Assembly: GCA_001493195.1 (NCBI GenBank)
Contig: FAXN01000033.1
Coordinates: 1-38,836, forward strand
Reading direction: 5' to 3'
DNA from: Sulfurovum sp. enrichment culture clone C5
Lineage (GTDB): Bacteria; Campylobacterota; Campylobacteria; Campylobacterales; Sulfurovaceae
Length of the DNA: 38,836 nucleotides
This document shows, one piece after another, positions 1 through 8,151 of this stretch. The first letter of the stretch is position 1. The number at the start of each line of letters is the position of its first letter. Position numbers and translations under genes: made by a program. The notes below the pieces were generated by a model. The model was not told the DNA's origin. It saw only the letters and a list, made by a program, of their open reading frames with translations, and did no database searches.

Positions 1-1078
1 CGGTATAAATTTCTGTATTAGTCGTAGTGCCTGAATTACCTGCTGTATCTGTAGTAGTAATACTTGCGTCTACTGTGAGGTCGCCATCTGCCATAAGACC
101 ACTTCCTGGAACATCAATGGAAAAGTTTCCTGATGCATCTACTGTACCAGTATAATCAGTTCCATTAACAGTAATTGTAACTGTATCGCCAGTATTAAAC
201 TCACCGCCCACAGTTCCTGTTATTGGAATATCGTTGGTAGCTTCGGTCGCATTGATAATATTATCAGAGGTAATAGAATCAATTGTGATAGTTGGAACAG
301 GTGGAGTTGCGTCAATTGTTACAGGAACATTGGTCGTAGTTGTATTGCCTGTAGTATCAGTTTCTGTCACAACTGCAGTATAAGAACCATCACTAAGTGG
401 AGTTGTTGGAGTAACTGACCAATTGCCACTTGAATCAACGGTAGTAGTTAGTGTTTCACCATTTATAACTACACTGATAGTCGCATCCACTTCCCCTGTT
501 CCACTGATAGTTGGAGTAGTATCGTTGGTAATACCATCGCCTAGTGTACCACTATCAGAAGAAGGATCAAGCCCAGCTGTTAGTTCAGGAGATGTGTTGC
601 CACCTCCGCCGCCACCACCTAAAAAAGCTAATGGTGCAAGAGCCAATATCCACACAGGAGAGCTTTCTGACAAGTCTAAACCTAGACTTTGATAACTAAA
701 TGCACCATCGGAGATGTTTTCAATCAAAAGAGAATTTTTATATTCTTGTGGGATGTAAGAATAATACTTTCCATCCTCCGCCATACCTATGATATTTGAT
801 GTTGAAAAGCCATAATAGTTTTCTATAATTATATCTGGATATATAGCCTCATCTTTATATCCATCTACATCTAAATTTATCTCTAGATTTTTTCCGTTAC
901 GCTTAACAAGCATTTGATCTGGTGCAAGTCTAGTGTTAAAATCTTTTAACTCATATATAACATGCCCAGAATCTTTAAGAATAAGCTTATTCCCTATTTT
1001 ACCAGCTTCAGAAGAGATGCTATATTCAGTAATGCTACCATCTTGTGTTTTTACTAATATTTTAATTGTTTTTCCCAC
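1..1078 (-). CDS. BapA-like giant repeat adhesin, N-terminal part (cut by window edge)
   Basis: The frame is open from a GTG at 1078 to the left edge, giving 359 residues with no stop. An AGAAGGG ribosome site lies 7 bases before the GTG, which starts 12 bases after the lipoprotein stop. Residues 1-150 resemble the BapA prefix domain: no signal peptide, then a hydrophobic stretch at about 142-153 ending in seven glycines (154-160). From residue 164 onward come Thr/Asp-rich bacterial Ig-like repeats, one at about 164-258 and a second at about 259-359 that continues off the window. Proteins of this design are very large surface adhesins exported by type I secretion through a C-terminal signal, and act in biofilm formation. 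Secretion route and total length are inferred because the C-terminus is missing. Confidence 0.85.
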   Translation of the reverse strand, partial: MGKTIKILVKTQDGSITEYSISSEAGKIGNKLILKDSGHVIYELKDFNTRLAPDQMLVKRNGKNLEINLDVDGYKDEAIYPDIIIENYYGFSTSNIIGMAEDGKYYSYIPQEYKNSLLIENISDGAFSYQSLGLDLSESSPVWILALAPLAFLGGGGGGGNTSPELTAGLDPSSDSGTLGDGITNDTTPTISGTGEVDATISVVINGETLTTTVDSSGNWSVTPTTPLSDGSYTAVVTETDTTGNTTTTNVPVTIDATPPVPTITIDSITSDNIINATEATNDIPITGTVGGEFNTGDTVTITVNGTDYTGTVDASGNFSIDVPGSGLMADGDLTVDASITTTDTAGNSGTTTNTEIYT

Positions 1079-1090
1079 GGAAGTACCCTT

Positions 1091-1606
1091 CTATTCTGAT
1101 ATTTTTTTATTATCCACTGAAACTTGACAGTCTAGTGTATTGCGGTTTATAACTCTTGATTTTTTGTCGATTGTTTTCATCGATTTTTCTCCTATATCAT
1201 GAGTAACCCTTGTTAGCCAGAAGCCTCCATTTTTCATTTCATCTATTTTAAAAAATACAGATTCGGTGCCGTTTATATCTACAGGGAAAAAATAATTGGT
1301 AACGCCTATCGTGTTACCTCGTGTCGCAACGCCTACTTGTATTGTATTAATACAAACTTTTGTCGTAGCGTAGCTATTGGGCAATATAGATCCAACAACT
1401 CTCTCTCCTATCTTTACAACAGCGATGTTATCTTTGTTTCCTGTTTCTCTATAAAAAAATACATTACTTCCATTAAACTTTGTATCTTGCACAAGTTTAT
1501 TTGCTTTTTCAGATGGTACTACACTACCAAAAACATCTTGGTCTATGCCACATCCAGTGAGCATAAGTGCAACTATTATTATCCATGCCATTTTAATTTT
1601 TATCAT
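1091..1606 (-). CDS. small lipoprotein, DUF2846-like
   Basis: This 171-residue protein has a lipoprotein signal: a basic start, hydrophobic residues 7-16, and a lipobox L-T-G-C with the lipidated cysteine at 19. The mature part contains a segment of the type NVFFYRE...VVKIGERVVG..LPNSY, which resembles the DUF2846 family of small lipoproteins; that assignment is from pattern memory and tentative. The ATG is preceded by GAGAGG at a good distance. It ends 12 bases before the GTG of the BapA-like adhesin, so the two genes are probably cotranscribed. The protein may sit at the outer membrane as an accessory to the adhesin or its secretion, but nothing in its sequence proves this. Confidence 0.7.
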   Translation of the reverse strand: MIKIKMAWIIIVALMLTGCGIDQDVFGSVVPSEKANKLVQDTKFNGSNVFFYRETGNKDNIAVVKIGERVVGSILPNSYATTKVCINTIQVGVATRGNTIGVTNYFFPVDINGTESVFFKIDEMKNGGFWLTRVTHDIGEKSMKTIDKKSRVINRNTLDCQVSVDNKKISE

Positions 1607-1771
1607 TTTAACCTCTCGTCTTTGACTTGAAATTCAAGCATTTTCAAAGCTATTTTATCGCTAGAAAACCTATATATTTATATATTATATTCCTTAAAAC
1701 ATTAATTTAAATTTGCTATATATATTTAATTAAATAGTTTTATGTAATATTATAGTTTTGGTTTTTTTATG
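1607..1771. other. AT-rich intergenic spacer between yggS and the lipoprotein gene
   Basis: This is the only sizeable gap in the left minus-strand block. It is very AT-rich and holds minus-strand TATAAT-like boxes (for example 1684-1689), which could drive the lipoprotein and adhesin genes separately from the housekeeping operon. No strong hairpin terminator is visible after yggS. Confidence 0.4.
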
Positions 1772-2464
1772 TTATGAATTTAAATTATTTTCAAACAGAG
1801 AAGATCCAACTCTTACTAGGTTTGATCCACATTTGATAGCAAGCTCAAAATCCCCACTCATGCCCATAGAGCATATATTTGCTCCATTTTTTTGGAGTTT
1901 TTCATAGATTTTATAAGTTGTTTCAAAACTGTTTTGAATTTGTTTGACATCATTACTATGTGCACCTATTGACATTATGCCTTCTAATTTTATATGTGGA
2001 CACTCTGATAGTATTTGTAAATATGTTTCGATGGCAACTTCAGGGCTAAAGCCACTTTTTGTATCTTCTCTTGCACTATTGACTTGAAGCAGACAAGACA
2101 ATGTTTTTTGTTTGTTTGCAAGTTTTGCTTCTAGTTCTTTTGCTAAATCCAAATTATCAAGTGCTTGAAAAAGTGAAGGTTTTATATCTAAGAGCTTATT
2201 TATCTTGTTTTTTTGCAAAGTTCCTATCATATGCCATTCTATTGGTAAATCTTCAAGTTCTTTTGATCTAGATTCAAGCTGTTGAACATGATTTTCTCCA
2301 AAAGCTCTTTGACCAAGAGAGTAGAGTGTTTCAATATTTTGCACGGTAGTATATTTCCCAACAGCTACTAGTTGGACTATATGGTGTCCGCTTACAGAAA
2401 GTCTTGCTTTTTCAATTTTATAAATCACATCATCAAGATTTTTTCTTAGCAATTCTTTTTCCAT
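1772..2464 (-). CDS. yggS: YggS/PLPBP family pyridoxal-phosphate homeostasis protein
   Basis: The 230-residue length fits this family of single-domain TIM-barrel proteins, which bind pyridoxal 5'-phosphate and buffer vitamin B6 levels but have no known enzymatic activity. The PLP lysine is K37 in VAVGKY. Family signatures follow: FGENHVQ, WHMIGTLQKNK, and the phosphate-binding end SMGMSGDFELAI...VRVGSSLF. The gene is the last of the long minus-strand operon. Its ATG starts one base after the rseP stop codon, so translation is likely coupled. Codon use and composition match its neighbours. Confidence 0.93.
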   Translation of the reverse strand: MEKELLRKNLDDVIYKIEKARLSVSGHHIVQLVAVGKYTTVQNIETLYSLGQRAFGENHVQQLESRSKELEDLPIEWHMIGTLQKNKINKLLDIKPSLFQALDNLDLAKELEAKLANKQKTLSCLLQVNSAREDTKSGFSPEVAIETYLQILSECPHIKLEGIMSIGAHSNDVKQIQNSFETTYKIYEKLQKNGANICSMGMSGDFELAIKCGSNLVRVGSSLFENNLNS

Positions 2465-2465
2465 G

Positions 2466-3521
2466 TTAACCCCAAAGTCTATTTATATCATTAAATAAGC
2501 CTAAAAACATAAGACCAAATAAAATTACCCATCCGCCTAGAGTTAATTTATAAACAATAGCTTCACTCGGCGCCTTGCCTCTTATCATTTCATATAGATT
2601 AAACATTATATGCCCACCATCAAGTGCTGGGATTGGCAACAGGTTTAAAACCCCTAGATTAATTGATATAAGAGCAGTAAAAAATAATAGGGATAAAATT
2701 CCAGCATCGCTTGCTTTGGAAGTTGTATCAAATATAGTAATAATTCCACCAATTTCTTTTGTATCCACAACGCCTGTTATGAGTTTTTCTATGCCAGTAA
2801 ATATAAGCAAAGATGTTTGTAATGTTTGTTTTGAGGCATATTCTATGGATTCCACAAAATTAAAATATACTATTTTACTTGATCCTAATGGAGCAATTCC
2901 AATCATATATCTTTTTTCTTCCTCTCCAAAGATGTTTTTTGTTGTTAAAATTTTTGGAGATATTTGAATAGTTTTGATTGCATCTTCTCTTTTGATTTTA
3001 AGAGTTAAATTTTTGCTTTGTGTGGCTTGTATTTTTTGCCCAATATCTTCCCAATAAGCCATAGGTTCATTGTCTATAGATATTATCATATCCTTGGATA
3101 GCAAGCCACTTGTTTTTGCAGGTGAATTTGGAGATATTTCTCCTACTTGAGGAAGTAGCTTTGGAATACCAACAAAAGTCATCATAATATAAATTAAAAA
3201 TGCCAATAAAAAATTTGACAAAGGACCAGCTAGCAATATAATGATTTTTTGCCAAGGTTTTTTTACATTATAGCTATCATTATCAAAGCTCGTATTAAGA
3301 GGATTTGTATCGTCTTGTCCTTTCATTTTTACATAACCTCCAAGAGGTATAGCACTTAAGCTCCATTGAGTATTTCCAATTTTTTTTGTAAGTAGTCTTT
3401 TGCCAAATCCTATGCTAAAAACTTCAACATGAACTCCAAAAAATCTTGCAGCCATAAAATGACCTAACTCATGAACAAATATTAAAATAGAAATAACTAA
3501 TAGTGAAATTAAAAGACCCAT
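2466..3521 (-). CDS. rseP: RIP metalloprotease RseP (site-2 protease)
   Basis: This 351-residue membrane zinc protease cleaves substrates such as anti-sigma factors and signal-peptide remnants inside the membrane. The zinc motif HELGH is at residues 17-21 in the first membrane helix. One PDZ domain spans roughly 115-190, and the second active-site motif NLLPIPALDGG lies near residues 295-305. E. coli RseP has two PDZ domains; the shorter one-PDZ form is usual in Campylobacterota. The ATG directly follows the pgsA stop codon and is preceded by AAGGG. The gene lies in the run pgsA-rseP-yggS. Confidence 0.95.
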   Translation of the reverse strand: MGLLISLLVISILIFVHELGHFMAARFFGVHVEVFSIGFGKRLLTKKIGNTQWSLSAIPLGGYVKMKGQDDTNPLNTSFDNDSYNVKKPWQKIIILLAGPLSNFLLAFLIYIMMTFVGIPKLLPQVGEISPNSPAKTSGLLSKDMIISIDNEPMAYWEDIGQKIQATQSKNLTLKIKREDAIKTIQISPKILTTKNIFGEEEKRYMIGIAPLGSSKIVYFNFVESIEYASKQTLQTSLLIFTGIEKLITGVVDTKEIGGIITIFDTTSKASDAGILSLLFFTALISINLGVLNLLPIPALDGGHIMFNLYEMIRGKAPSEAIVYKLTLGGWVILFGLMFLGLFNDINRLWG

Positions 3522-4064
3522 CTAAACCCTTGAAGTTTTTTTGAAAAAATCTCTAGTATATTCATATCCAGAGTATAATGTTATCGCTACGGCTACCCAA
3601 AGAATTATATTTGCAAATGGCCACTCCATCAACAAAAATCCAATTGCAATCATTTGAACCACTGTTTTTACCTTGCCTATGAAGGATGCTGCGATATCCA
3701 TACCTTGTGATACAGCCGATACCCTAAGCCCTGTTATAAAAAGCTCTCTTGTAAGTATGAGATATATTGCCCAAGGAGATGCACGATCTAGTATCATAAG
3801 TCCAAGAAAACCAGCTAGTGTTAGCATTTTGTCTGCAAGGGGATCTATGATTTTGCCCAAAGTTGTAATTTGGTTAAAAGTCCTAGCTACATATCCATCA
3901 AAAAAATCCGTTGCACTTGCTATGACAAATATAAACGCTGCGGCATAATCAAGCCAACTGTAATGTATACCATTAAAAATTTCTCTATTCACAAGCAATA
4001 AAAACATAATTGGTGCTAGCAATAGCCTTATAAGAGCTAGAATATTTGGAATATTAAATATCAT
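3522..4064 (-). CDS. pgsA: CDP-diacylglycerol-glycerol-3-phosphate 3-phosphatidyltransferase
   Basis: This 180-residue integral membrane enzyme makes phosphatidylglycerol phosphate from CDP-diacylglycerol and glycerol 3-phosphate, the committed step of acidic phospholipid synthesis. The CDP-alcohol phosphotransferase signature is complete: D56-G57-x2-A60-R61-x8-G70-x3-D74-x3-D78, with the additional D53. Four to six hydrophobic helices are evident. Its ATG overlaps the stop codon of the SDR gene by one base (TAATG), and its stop adjoins the rseP start, so the three genes are translationally linked. Confidence 0.95.
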   Translation of the reverse strand: MIFNIPNILALIRLLLAPIMFLLLVNREIFNGIHYSWLDYAAAFIFVIASATDFFDGYVARTFNQITTLGKIIDPLADKMLTLAGFLGLMILDRASPWAIYLILTRELFITGLRVSAVSQGMDIAASFIGKVKTVVQMIAIGFLLMEWPFANIILWVAVAITLYSGYEYTRDFFKKTSRV

Positions 4065-4840
4065 TATCTAAAGGTAGTCCCACCGTCAACTACTATGGTT
4101 TGTCCAGTAATCCAGCCTGCTTCATCAGTACACAAAAAATACACAGCTCCTGCTATATCTTCAGGTTGACCCATACGATTTAGTGCTGATCTTTTTATAG
4201 TCTCTGCTTTGACTTCTTCATAGTTTACAAATGCTTTAAGCGCATCTGTATCTATCGGACCACCACTTACAGCATTTACACGGATATTCATTTCGCCAAG
4301 TTCCACAGCGGCATATCTACTCATGGCTTCAACAGCTGCTTTATTTGTGCCATGCCCTGCATAATTATCTATATATATAAGATTTCCAGTACTACTCATA
4401 GTTACTATGCTTCCGCCTCCAACTTTCTCCATTCTTTTTGCGGCTTCTTGTGAGCCTACTACAAAAGCATTGACAGTTGCTGTATAAATGTTATTTAAAC
4501 CTCTAGGTTTTAATCTCATAAATTTACCATATCCTCCAACAACTGCTCTTCCGTAAATCATAGCATTACTAACAAAAAAATCAACTCTATCAAAATCTTT
4601 ATCTATCGCTTCAAATAATGGTTTAAACTCATCAGGTTCAAGTATATTTAATGGATATGCTTTTGCTTTAATGCCATATTGTTTTTCCCATTTTTGGGCT
4701 AATTCTTTTGCTATATCAGCATTTGAATTGTAAGTAAAAGCTATATTTACACCCTTCGAAGCAAATTTAGTTGCAATCGCTTCGCCTATGCCTTTTGTTG
4801 CTCCTGTTATTACTAGTGTTTTACCATTCATGTTATCCAT
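4064..4840 (-). CDS. SDR oxidoreductase, FabL-like enoyl-ACP reductase candidate
   Basis: This 258-residue short-chain dehydrogenase has the cofactor motif TGATKGIG at 12-19. The catalytic part has Ser150 and then Tyr160 with Lys167, a Y-x6-K spacing instead of the usual Y-x3-K. That spacing and the downstream text VNAVSGGPIDTDALKAF...GQTIVVDGG match what I recall of Bacillus subtilis FabL (enoyl-ACP reductase III, NADPH-dependent). The likely role is the last reduction of fatty-acid elongation, but the substrate is inferred; many Campylobacterota also carry FabI elsewhere. The start ATG has GGAG upstream, and the gene begins immediately after dapA ends. Confidence 0.8.
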   Translation of the reverse strand: MDNMNGKTLVITGATKGIGEAIATKFASKGVNIAFTYNSNADIAKELAQKWEKQYGIKAKAYPLNILEPDEFKPLFEAIDKDFDRVDFFVSNAMIYGRAVVGGYGKFMRLKPRGLNNIYTATVNAFVVGSQEAAKRMEKVGGGSIVTMSSTGNLIYIDNYAGHGTNKAAVEAMSRYAAVELGEMNIRVNAVSGGPIDTDALKAFVNYEEVKAETIKRSALNRMGQPEDIAGAVYFLCTDEAGWITGQTIVVDGGTTFR

Positions 4841-5737
4841 TTATACTCCTACTATATTGTAATTTTTCATTTCATTTTCGATTTTTTTCATATTCTCAAG
4901 ACTTGGTGCAACTAATGGAAGTCTATACTCCAATGTTTCTATAAGTCCAGCTATATACATAGCTGCTTTTATGGGTATGGGATTGCTTTCGCAAAATAGT
5001 ACTTTGTTTATCGGTAGCAACTCTTCGTTCAATATACGTGCCTCTTCAAATTCTCCATTTAATGCAAGATGGATTAAATGAGATTTTAAATCTGGAAGTA
5101 AATTTGATGTAACAGATGTTACTCCAACACCTCCGGTTGCTATAACAGAAAAGTCAATCGCGTCATCGCCACTAAATATTGCTAAATTTGGACATTTGCT
5201 TTTAAGCTCAATTATTCTTTCGATAGAACCACTTGCCTCTTTGATTCCAAAAATATTTGGCAAGTCTTCATATAGTCTTTTAACCGTATCTGGAAGTATA
5301 TCTACTCCAGTTCTGCCTGGGACATTGTATAACATAAATGGGATATCTACACTTGATGCTATTGCCTTATAGTGCTGATAAAGTCCTTCTTGGCTAGGTT
5401 TGTTATAGTATGGACTTACAGAAAAAATTGCATCAGCGCCACACTGCTCGGCATATTTTGCAATTTCTATTGCCTCGTGTGTCGCATTGCTTCCTGCACC
5501 TGCTAAAACTTTTGTATTAGTTCCTTTGCATATTTCTACTGCTATTTGAATACATCTTTTATCTTCATCATAGCTAAGTGTTGCACTTTCTCCAGTAGTT
5601 CCAACTGGACATACTGCATCTATACCATTGTCTATCTGTCTTTGTATAAGTTTTGCATATGTAGCTTCATCTAACTTTCCATTTTTAAATGGCGTGATTA
5701 GAGCAGTAGTAGCTCCAGTTATTTGATAATTATTCAT
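4841..5737 (-). CDS. dapA: 4-hydroxy-tetrahydrodipicolinate synthase
   Basis: This 298-residue enzyme condenses pyruvate with aspartate semialdehyde, the first committed step to diaminopimelate and lysine, and so supplies peptidoglycan precursors. The Schiff-base lysine is K166 in GIKEASG. Tyr137 and Arg142 sit in YNVPGRTG, and the TTGESATL motif is at 48-54. Length and motif spacing match E. coli DapA closely. The start codon overlaps the M16 peptidase stop as ATGA, with AAGGA upstream. Confidence 0.97.
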   Translation of the reverse strand: MNNYQITGATTALITPFKNGKLDEATYAKLIQRQIDNGIDAVCPVGTTGESATLSYDEDKRCIQIAVEICKGTNTKVLAGAGSNATHEAIEIAKYAEQCGADAIFSVSPYYNKPSQEGLYQHYKAIASSVDIPFMLYNVPGRTGVDILPDTVKRLYEDLPNIFGIKEASGSIERIIELKSKCPNLAIFSGDDAIDFSVIATGGVGVTSVTSNLLPDLKSHLIHLALNGEFEEARILNEELLPINKVLFCESNPIPIKAAMYIAGLIETLEYRLPLVAPSLENMKKIENEMKNYNIVGV

Positions 5738-7047
5738 TTGCTTTTCCTTAGTATAACTGTAGTAGATTGATTGTTATTTAAATAACGATTTGCTACCTTT
5801 TTTATATCATCAAGTGTAATTTTATCTAATTTATCTTCATAGTCCAATAGAGGCTGTATATCTCCCATGGCGTAATAGTCTCCAAAAAGGTTTGCAACAG
5901 AACTTGAACTCTCTAAAGAAAATATAAATTCAGCTCTCATATTTATTTTTGCACGATTAAGTTCTTCTTTTGTGATTCCATGTTTTTTGATATCGTCTAA
6001 AATCGTCAATATACTTTTTTCACCAATTTCTGGTTTTGTTTTTTCATTTAGCATTCCCATTATGAGAAATACTCCAGGGTCTTTAAGCTCCATGTTATAG
6101 GCGTATATAGTATTGAATTGTCTTTTTTTGTCTATAAGTTCGCTATCAAATCTACTGCTTTTACCTCCGCTCAATATCTGACTAATAACGCTAAGTGCCA
6201 TTTGATCTTCATGAGCAAAATTTGGGATACTATAAGCTATAGCTATGGTATCAACTTTGTTACTTTCTTTATGAAGTTCTACTCGTTTTGCACCATCAAC
6301 TTTTGGTTCTACTATTTGTAAGTTTGGAATCTCTTTTTTGTTTTCAAGTTTACCAAAATATTTTTTTGCTTCATTGAAAACAGTTTCTGGTTCTATATCA
6401 CCAGAGACAACCAAAATCGCATTTTTTGGTTGATAATAGCTCTCGTAAAATGCTCTAATATCTTCTATTTTCCAAGACAATATATCTTCCATAAAGCCTA
6501 TTGGGAGCCAATGATATGGATGGTAAACAAAATGCGTATTAAAGAGTCTAAAATACAGGTATCCCATAGGGCTATTGTCAGTTCTAAGGCGTCTTTCTTC
6601 TGCAACCACATCTCTCTCTTTTTGAAATTCATCATCTTTCAAAAGCAAGTTATGCATAAGTTCACTAAAAAGCTCTAAAGTTTTTGGAAGATTTTTAGTT
6701 GACGTTTTTATATAGTAGTGTGTTTTATCAAAACCAGTAGAAGCATTGTTTACTCCCCCGCCTTTTTTTACAATAGTATCAAACTCACCCTCGCTAAGAT
6801 TTTTTGTTGATTTGAAGCTCAAATGCTCAAGCATATGCGCCATACCAGTTTTACCTAGTACCTCATTTTGGCTACCAACTTTATAGTATATATCAGATGT
6901 GATAACACCTGATTCGTTTGCAAGCGGAATTACAACAATTTGCATTCCATTATCTAGCGTTTTATGAAAATGTTTTGGCAAAGAATTAGCCATTATCGCT
7001 CCTGTTAATCCAATTAAAAAAAGTATTATAAGTTTTATTTTTTGCAA
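5734..7047 (-). CDS. periplasmic M16 family zinc peptidase
   Basis: This 437-residue protein has a signal peptide (about residues 1-20) and the inverted zinc motif H71-x2-E74-H75 of the pitrilysin/M16 family, followed by a conserved ERDVVAEERR segment carrying the third ligand. The C-terminal half is the usual second M16 domain without a metal site. It is probably a periplasmic processing peptidase; the substrate is unknown. It starts at a TTG that overlaps the 3' end of pyrD by 13 bases, and its stop overlaps the dapA start. From memory, the order pyrD-peptidase-dapA is also found in Campylobacter jejuni. Confidence 0.9.
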   Translation of the reverse strand: MQKIKLIILFLIGLTGAIMANSLPKHFHKTLDNGMQIVVIPLANESGVITSDIYYKVGSQNEVLGKTGMAHMLEHLSFKSTKNLSEGEFDTIVKKGGGVNNASTGFDKTHYYIKTSTKNLPKTLELFSELMHNLLLKDDEFQKERDVVAEERRLRTDNSPMGYLYFRLFNTHFVYHPYHWLPIGFMEDILSWKIEDIRAFYESYYQPKNAILVVSGDIEPETVFNEAKKYFGKLENKKEIPNLQIVEPKVDGAKRVELHKESNKVDTIAIAYSIPNFAHEDQMALSVISQILSGGKSSRFDSELIDKKRQFNTIYAYNMELKDPGVFLIMGMLNEKTKPEIGEKSILTILDDIKKHGITKEELNRAKINMRAEFIFSLESSSSVANLFGDYYAMGDIQPLLDYEDKLDKITLDDIKKVANRYLNNNQSTTVILRKSK

Positions 7048-8102
7048 TTTGCACCTATTGCTTGTGAAATGTTTGTATATCCATCTGCTTTTAGTAGCTC
7101 TATAAGCCCTTTATTGATATTTGTAATCAAAGCTGGACCTTCAAAAATGAGCATACTGTAAACTTGGATAAGTGTTGCTCCATCTTTTATTCTTTCATAA
7201 GCTTCTTTCGCACTATCAATCCCACCAACTGAAATTAGTAAAGTTTTTCCGTAAAATTCTTTTCCAATCGCTTTAAATAAATTTCTACTTTTTACCTTTA
7301 AAAGTTCCCCACTAATACCACCAAAATCTTTTGCATTTGGTGTTAATGAATAATCAATAGTTGTATTTGTGGCGATTATCCCACTGGCTCCAGCAGATAT
7401 GGCAATCTTGCATAAATTTACAGCCTCATCATTACTCATATCGGGAGCAATTTTAAGTAAAATAGGTTTTTTTGTAAGCTTTTTCGCCATCTTAAAAAGA
7501 GAAGTTATAAATTCTTCATTTTGAAGATTTCGTAAACCTGGTGTATTTGGAGAAGAGATGTTTATAACCATATAATCTCCAAAAATACCAAGCTTTTTTA
7601 TAAGTTTTTCATAGTCACTAAGTGCAGCAGCTTCGCTTGTAATTTTATTTTTGCCGATATTTACACCAATGGGAAAAATAGAATTTTTATACTTAGCAAG
7701 TATATTTGCTGTATGTTCCATTCCTTTGTTATTAAAACCCATTGCATTTTGTATAGATCTGTCTTCTATGAGTCTAAAAAGTCTAGGTTTTGGATTGCCA
7801 TCTTGAGGAAGTGGTGTTATGGTTCCAACTTCAGTAAATCCAAACCCTAAAGCCTTCATAGCTTCTATATGATCAGAATTTTTGTCAAAACCAGCCCCAA
7901 GACCTACTGGATTTTCAAAAGTTTTACCAAATATATTTTGAGCAAGGGATGCATCTGATACCCTATACATTTTTGCTATTATTTTTTGCAAAAAAGGCAC
8001 TTTTTCTGTAATTCTTAAACAAAAGTTTATAACTCCATGTGCATTTTCAGGATTTAGTAGAAATAAAAACTTTTTAGCTGTTTGATATGAGCATAACGGC
8101 AC
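7035..8102 (-). CDS. pyrD: class 2 dihydroorotate dehydrogenase (quinone-dependent)
   Basis: This 355-residue flavoprotein oxidises dihydroorotate to orotate at the inner face of the membrane, passing electrons to the quinone pool in pyrimidine synthesis. The amphipathic N-terminal extension (about 1-45) typical of class 2 enzymes is present. The motif NPVGLGAGFDKN begins at 64, and the catalytic serine is S184 in NISSPNTPGLR; class 1 enzymes would have cysteine. The start is GTG at 8102 with a strong AGGAG. A perfect 18-bp palindrome lies just upstream of that site. Confidence 0.96.
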   Translation of the reverse strand: MPLCSYQTAKKFLFLLNPENAHGVINFCLRITEKVPFLQKIIAKMYRVSDASLAQNIFGKTFENPVGLGAGFDKNSDHIEAMKALGFGFTEVGTITPLPQDGNPKPRLFRLIEDRSIQNAMGFNNKGMEHTANILAKYKNSIFPIGVNIGKNKITSEAAALSDYEKLIKKLGIFGDYMVINISSPNTPGLRNLQNEEFITSLFKMAKKLTKKPILLKIAPDMSNDEAVNLCKIAISAGASGIIATNTTIDYSLTPNAKDFGGISGELLKVKSRNLFKAIGKEFYGKTLLISVGGIDSAKEAYERIKDGATLIQVYSMLIFEGPALITNINKGLIELLKADGYTNISQAIGANCKK

Positions 8103-8111
8103 TAAATTCTC

Positions 8112-8129
8112 CTATATTTTAAAATATAG
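8112..8129. repeat. perfect 18-bp palindrome upstream of pyrD
   Basis: CTATATTTTAAAATATAG reads identically on both strands. It lies in the 49-base gap between the exporter stop and the pyrD GTG, abutting the pyrD ribosome site. It could be an operator or a weak hairpin. There is no T-tract to make it a convincing terminator. Confidence 0.5.
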
Positions 8130-8151
8130 TATATCTAAAACTACATAAGAG

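Noticed and set aside
423-692. Plus-strand frame within the first kilobase
   Set aside because: It is the shadow of the minus-strand Ig-like repeat coding region; the minus frame is open throughout and has recognisable domains.
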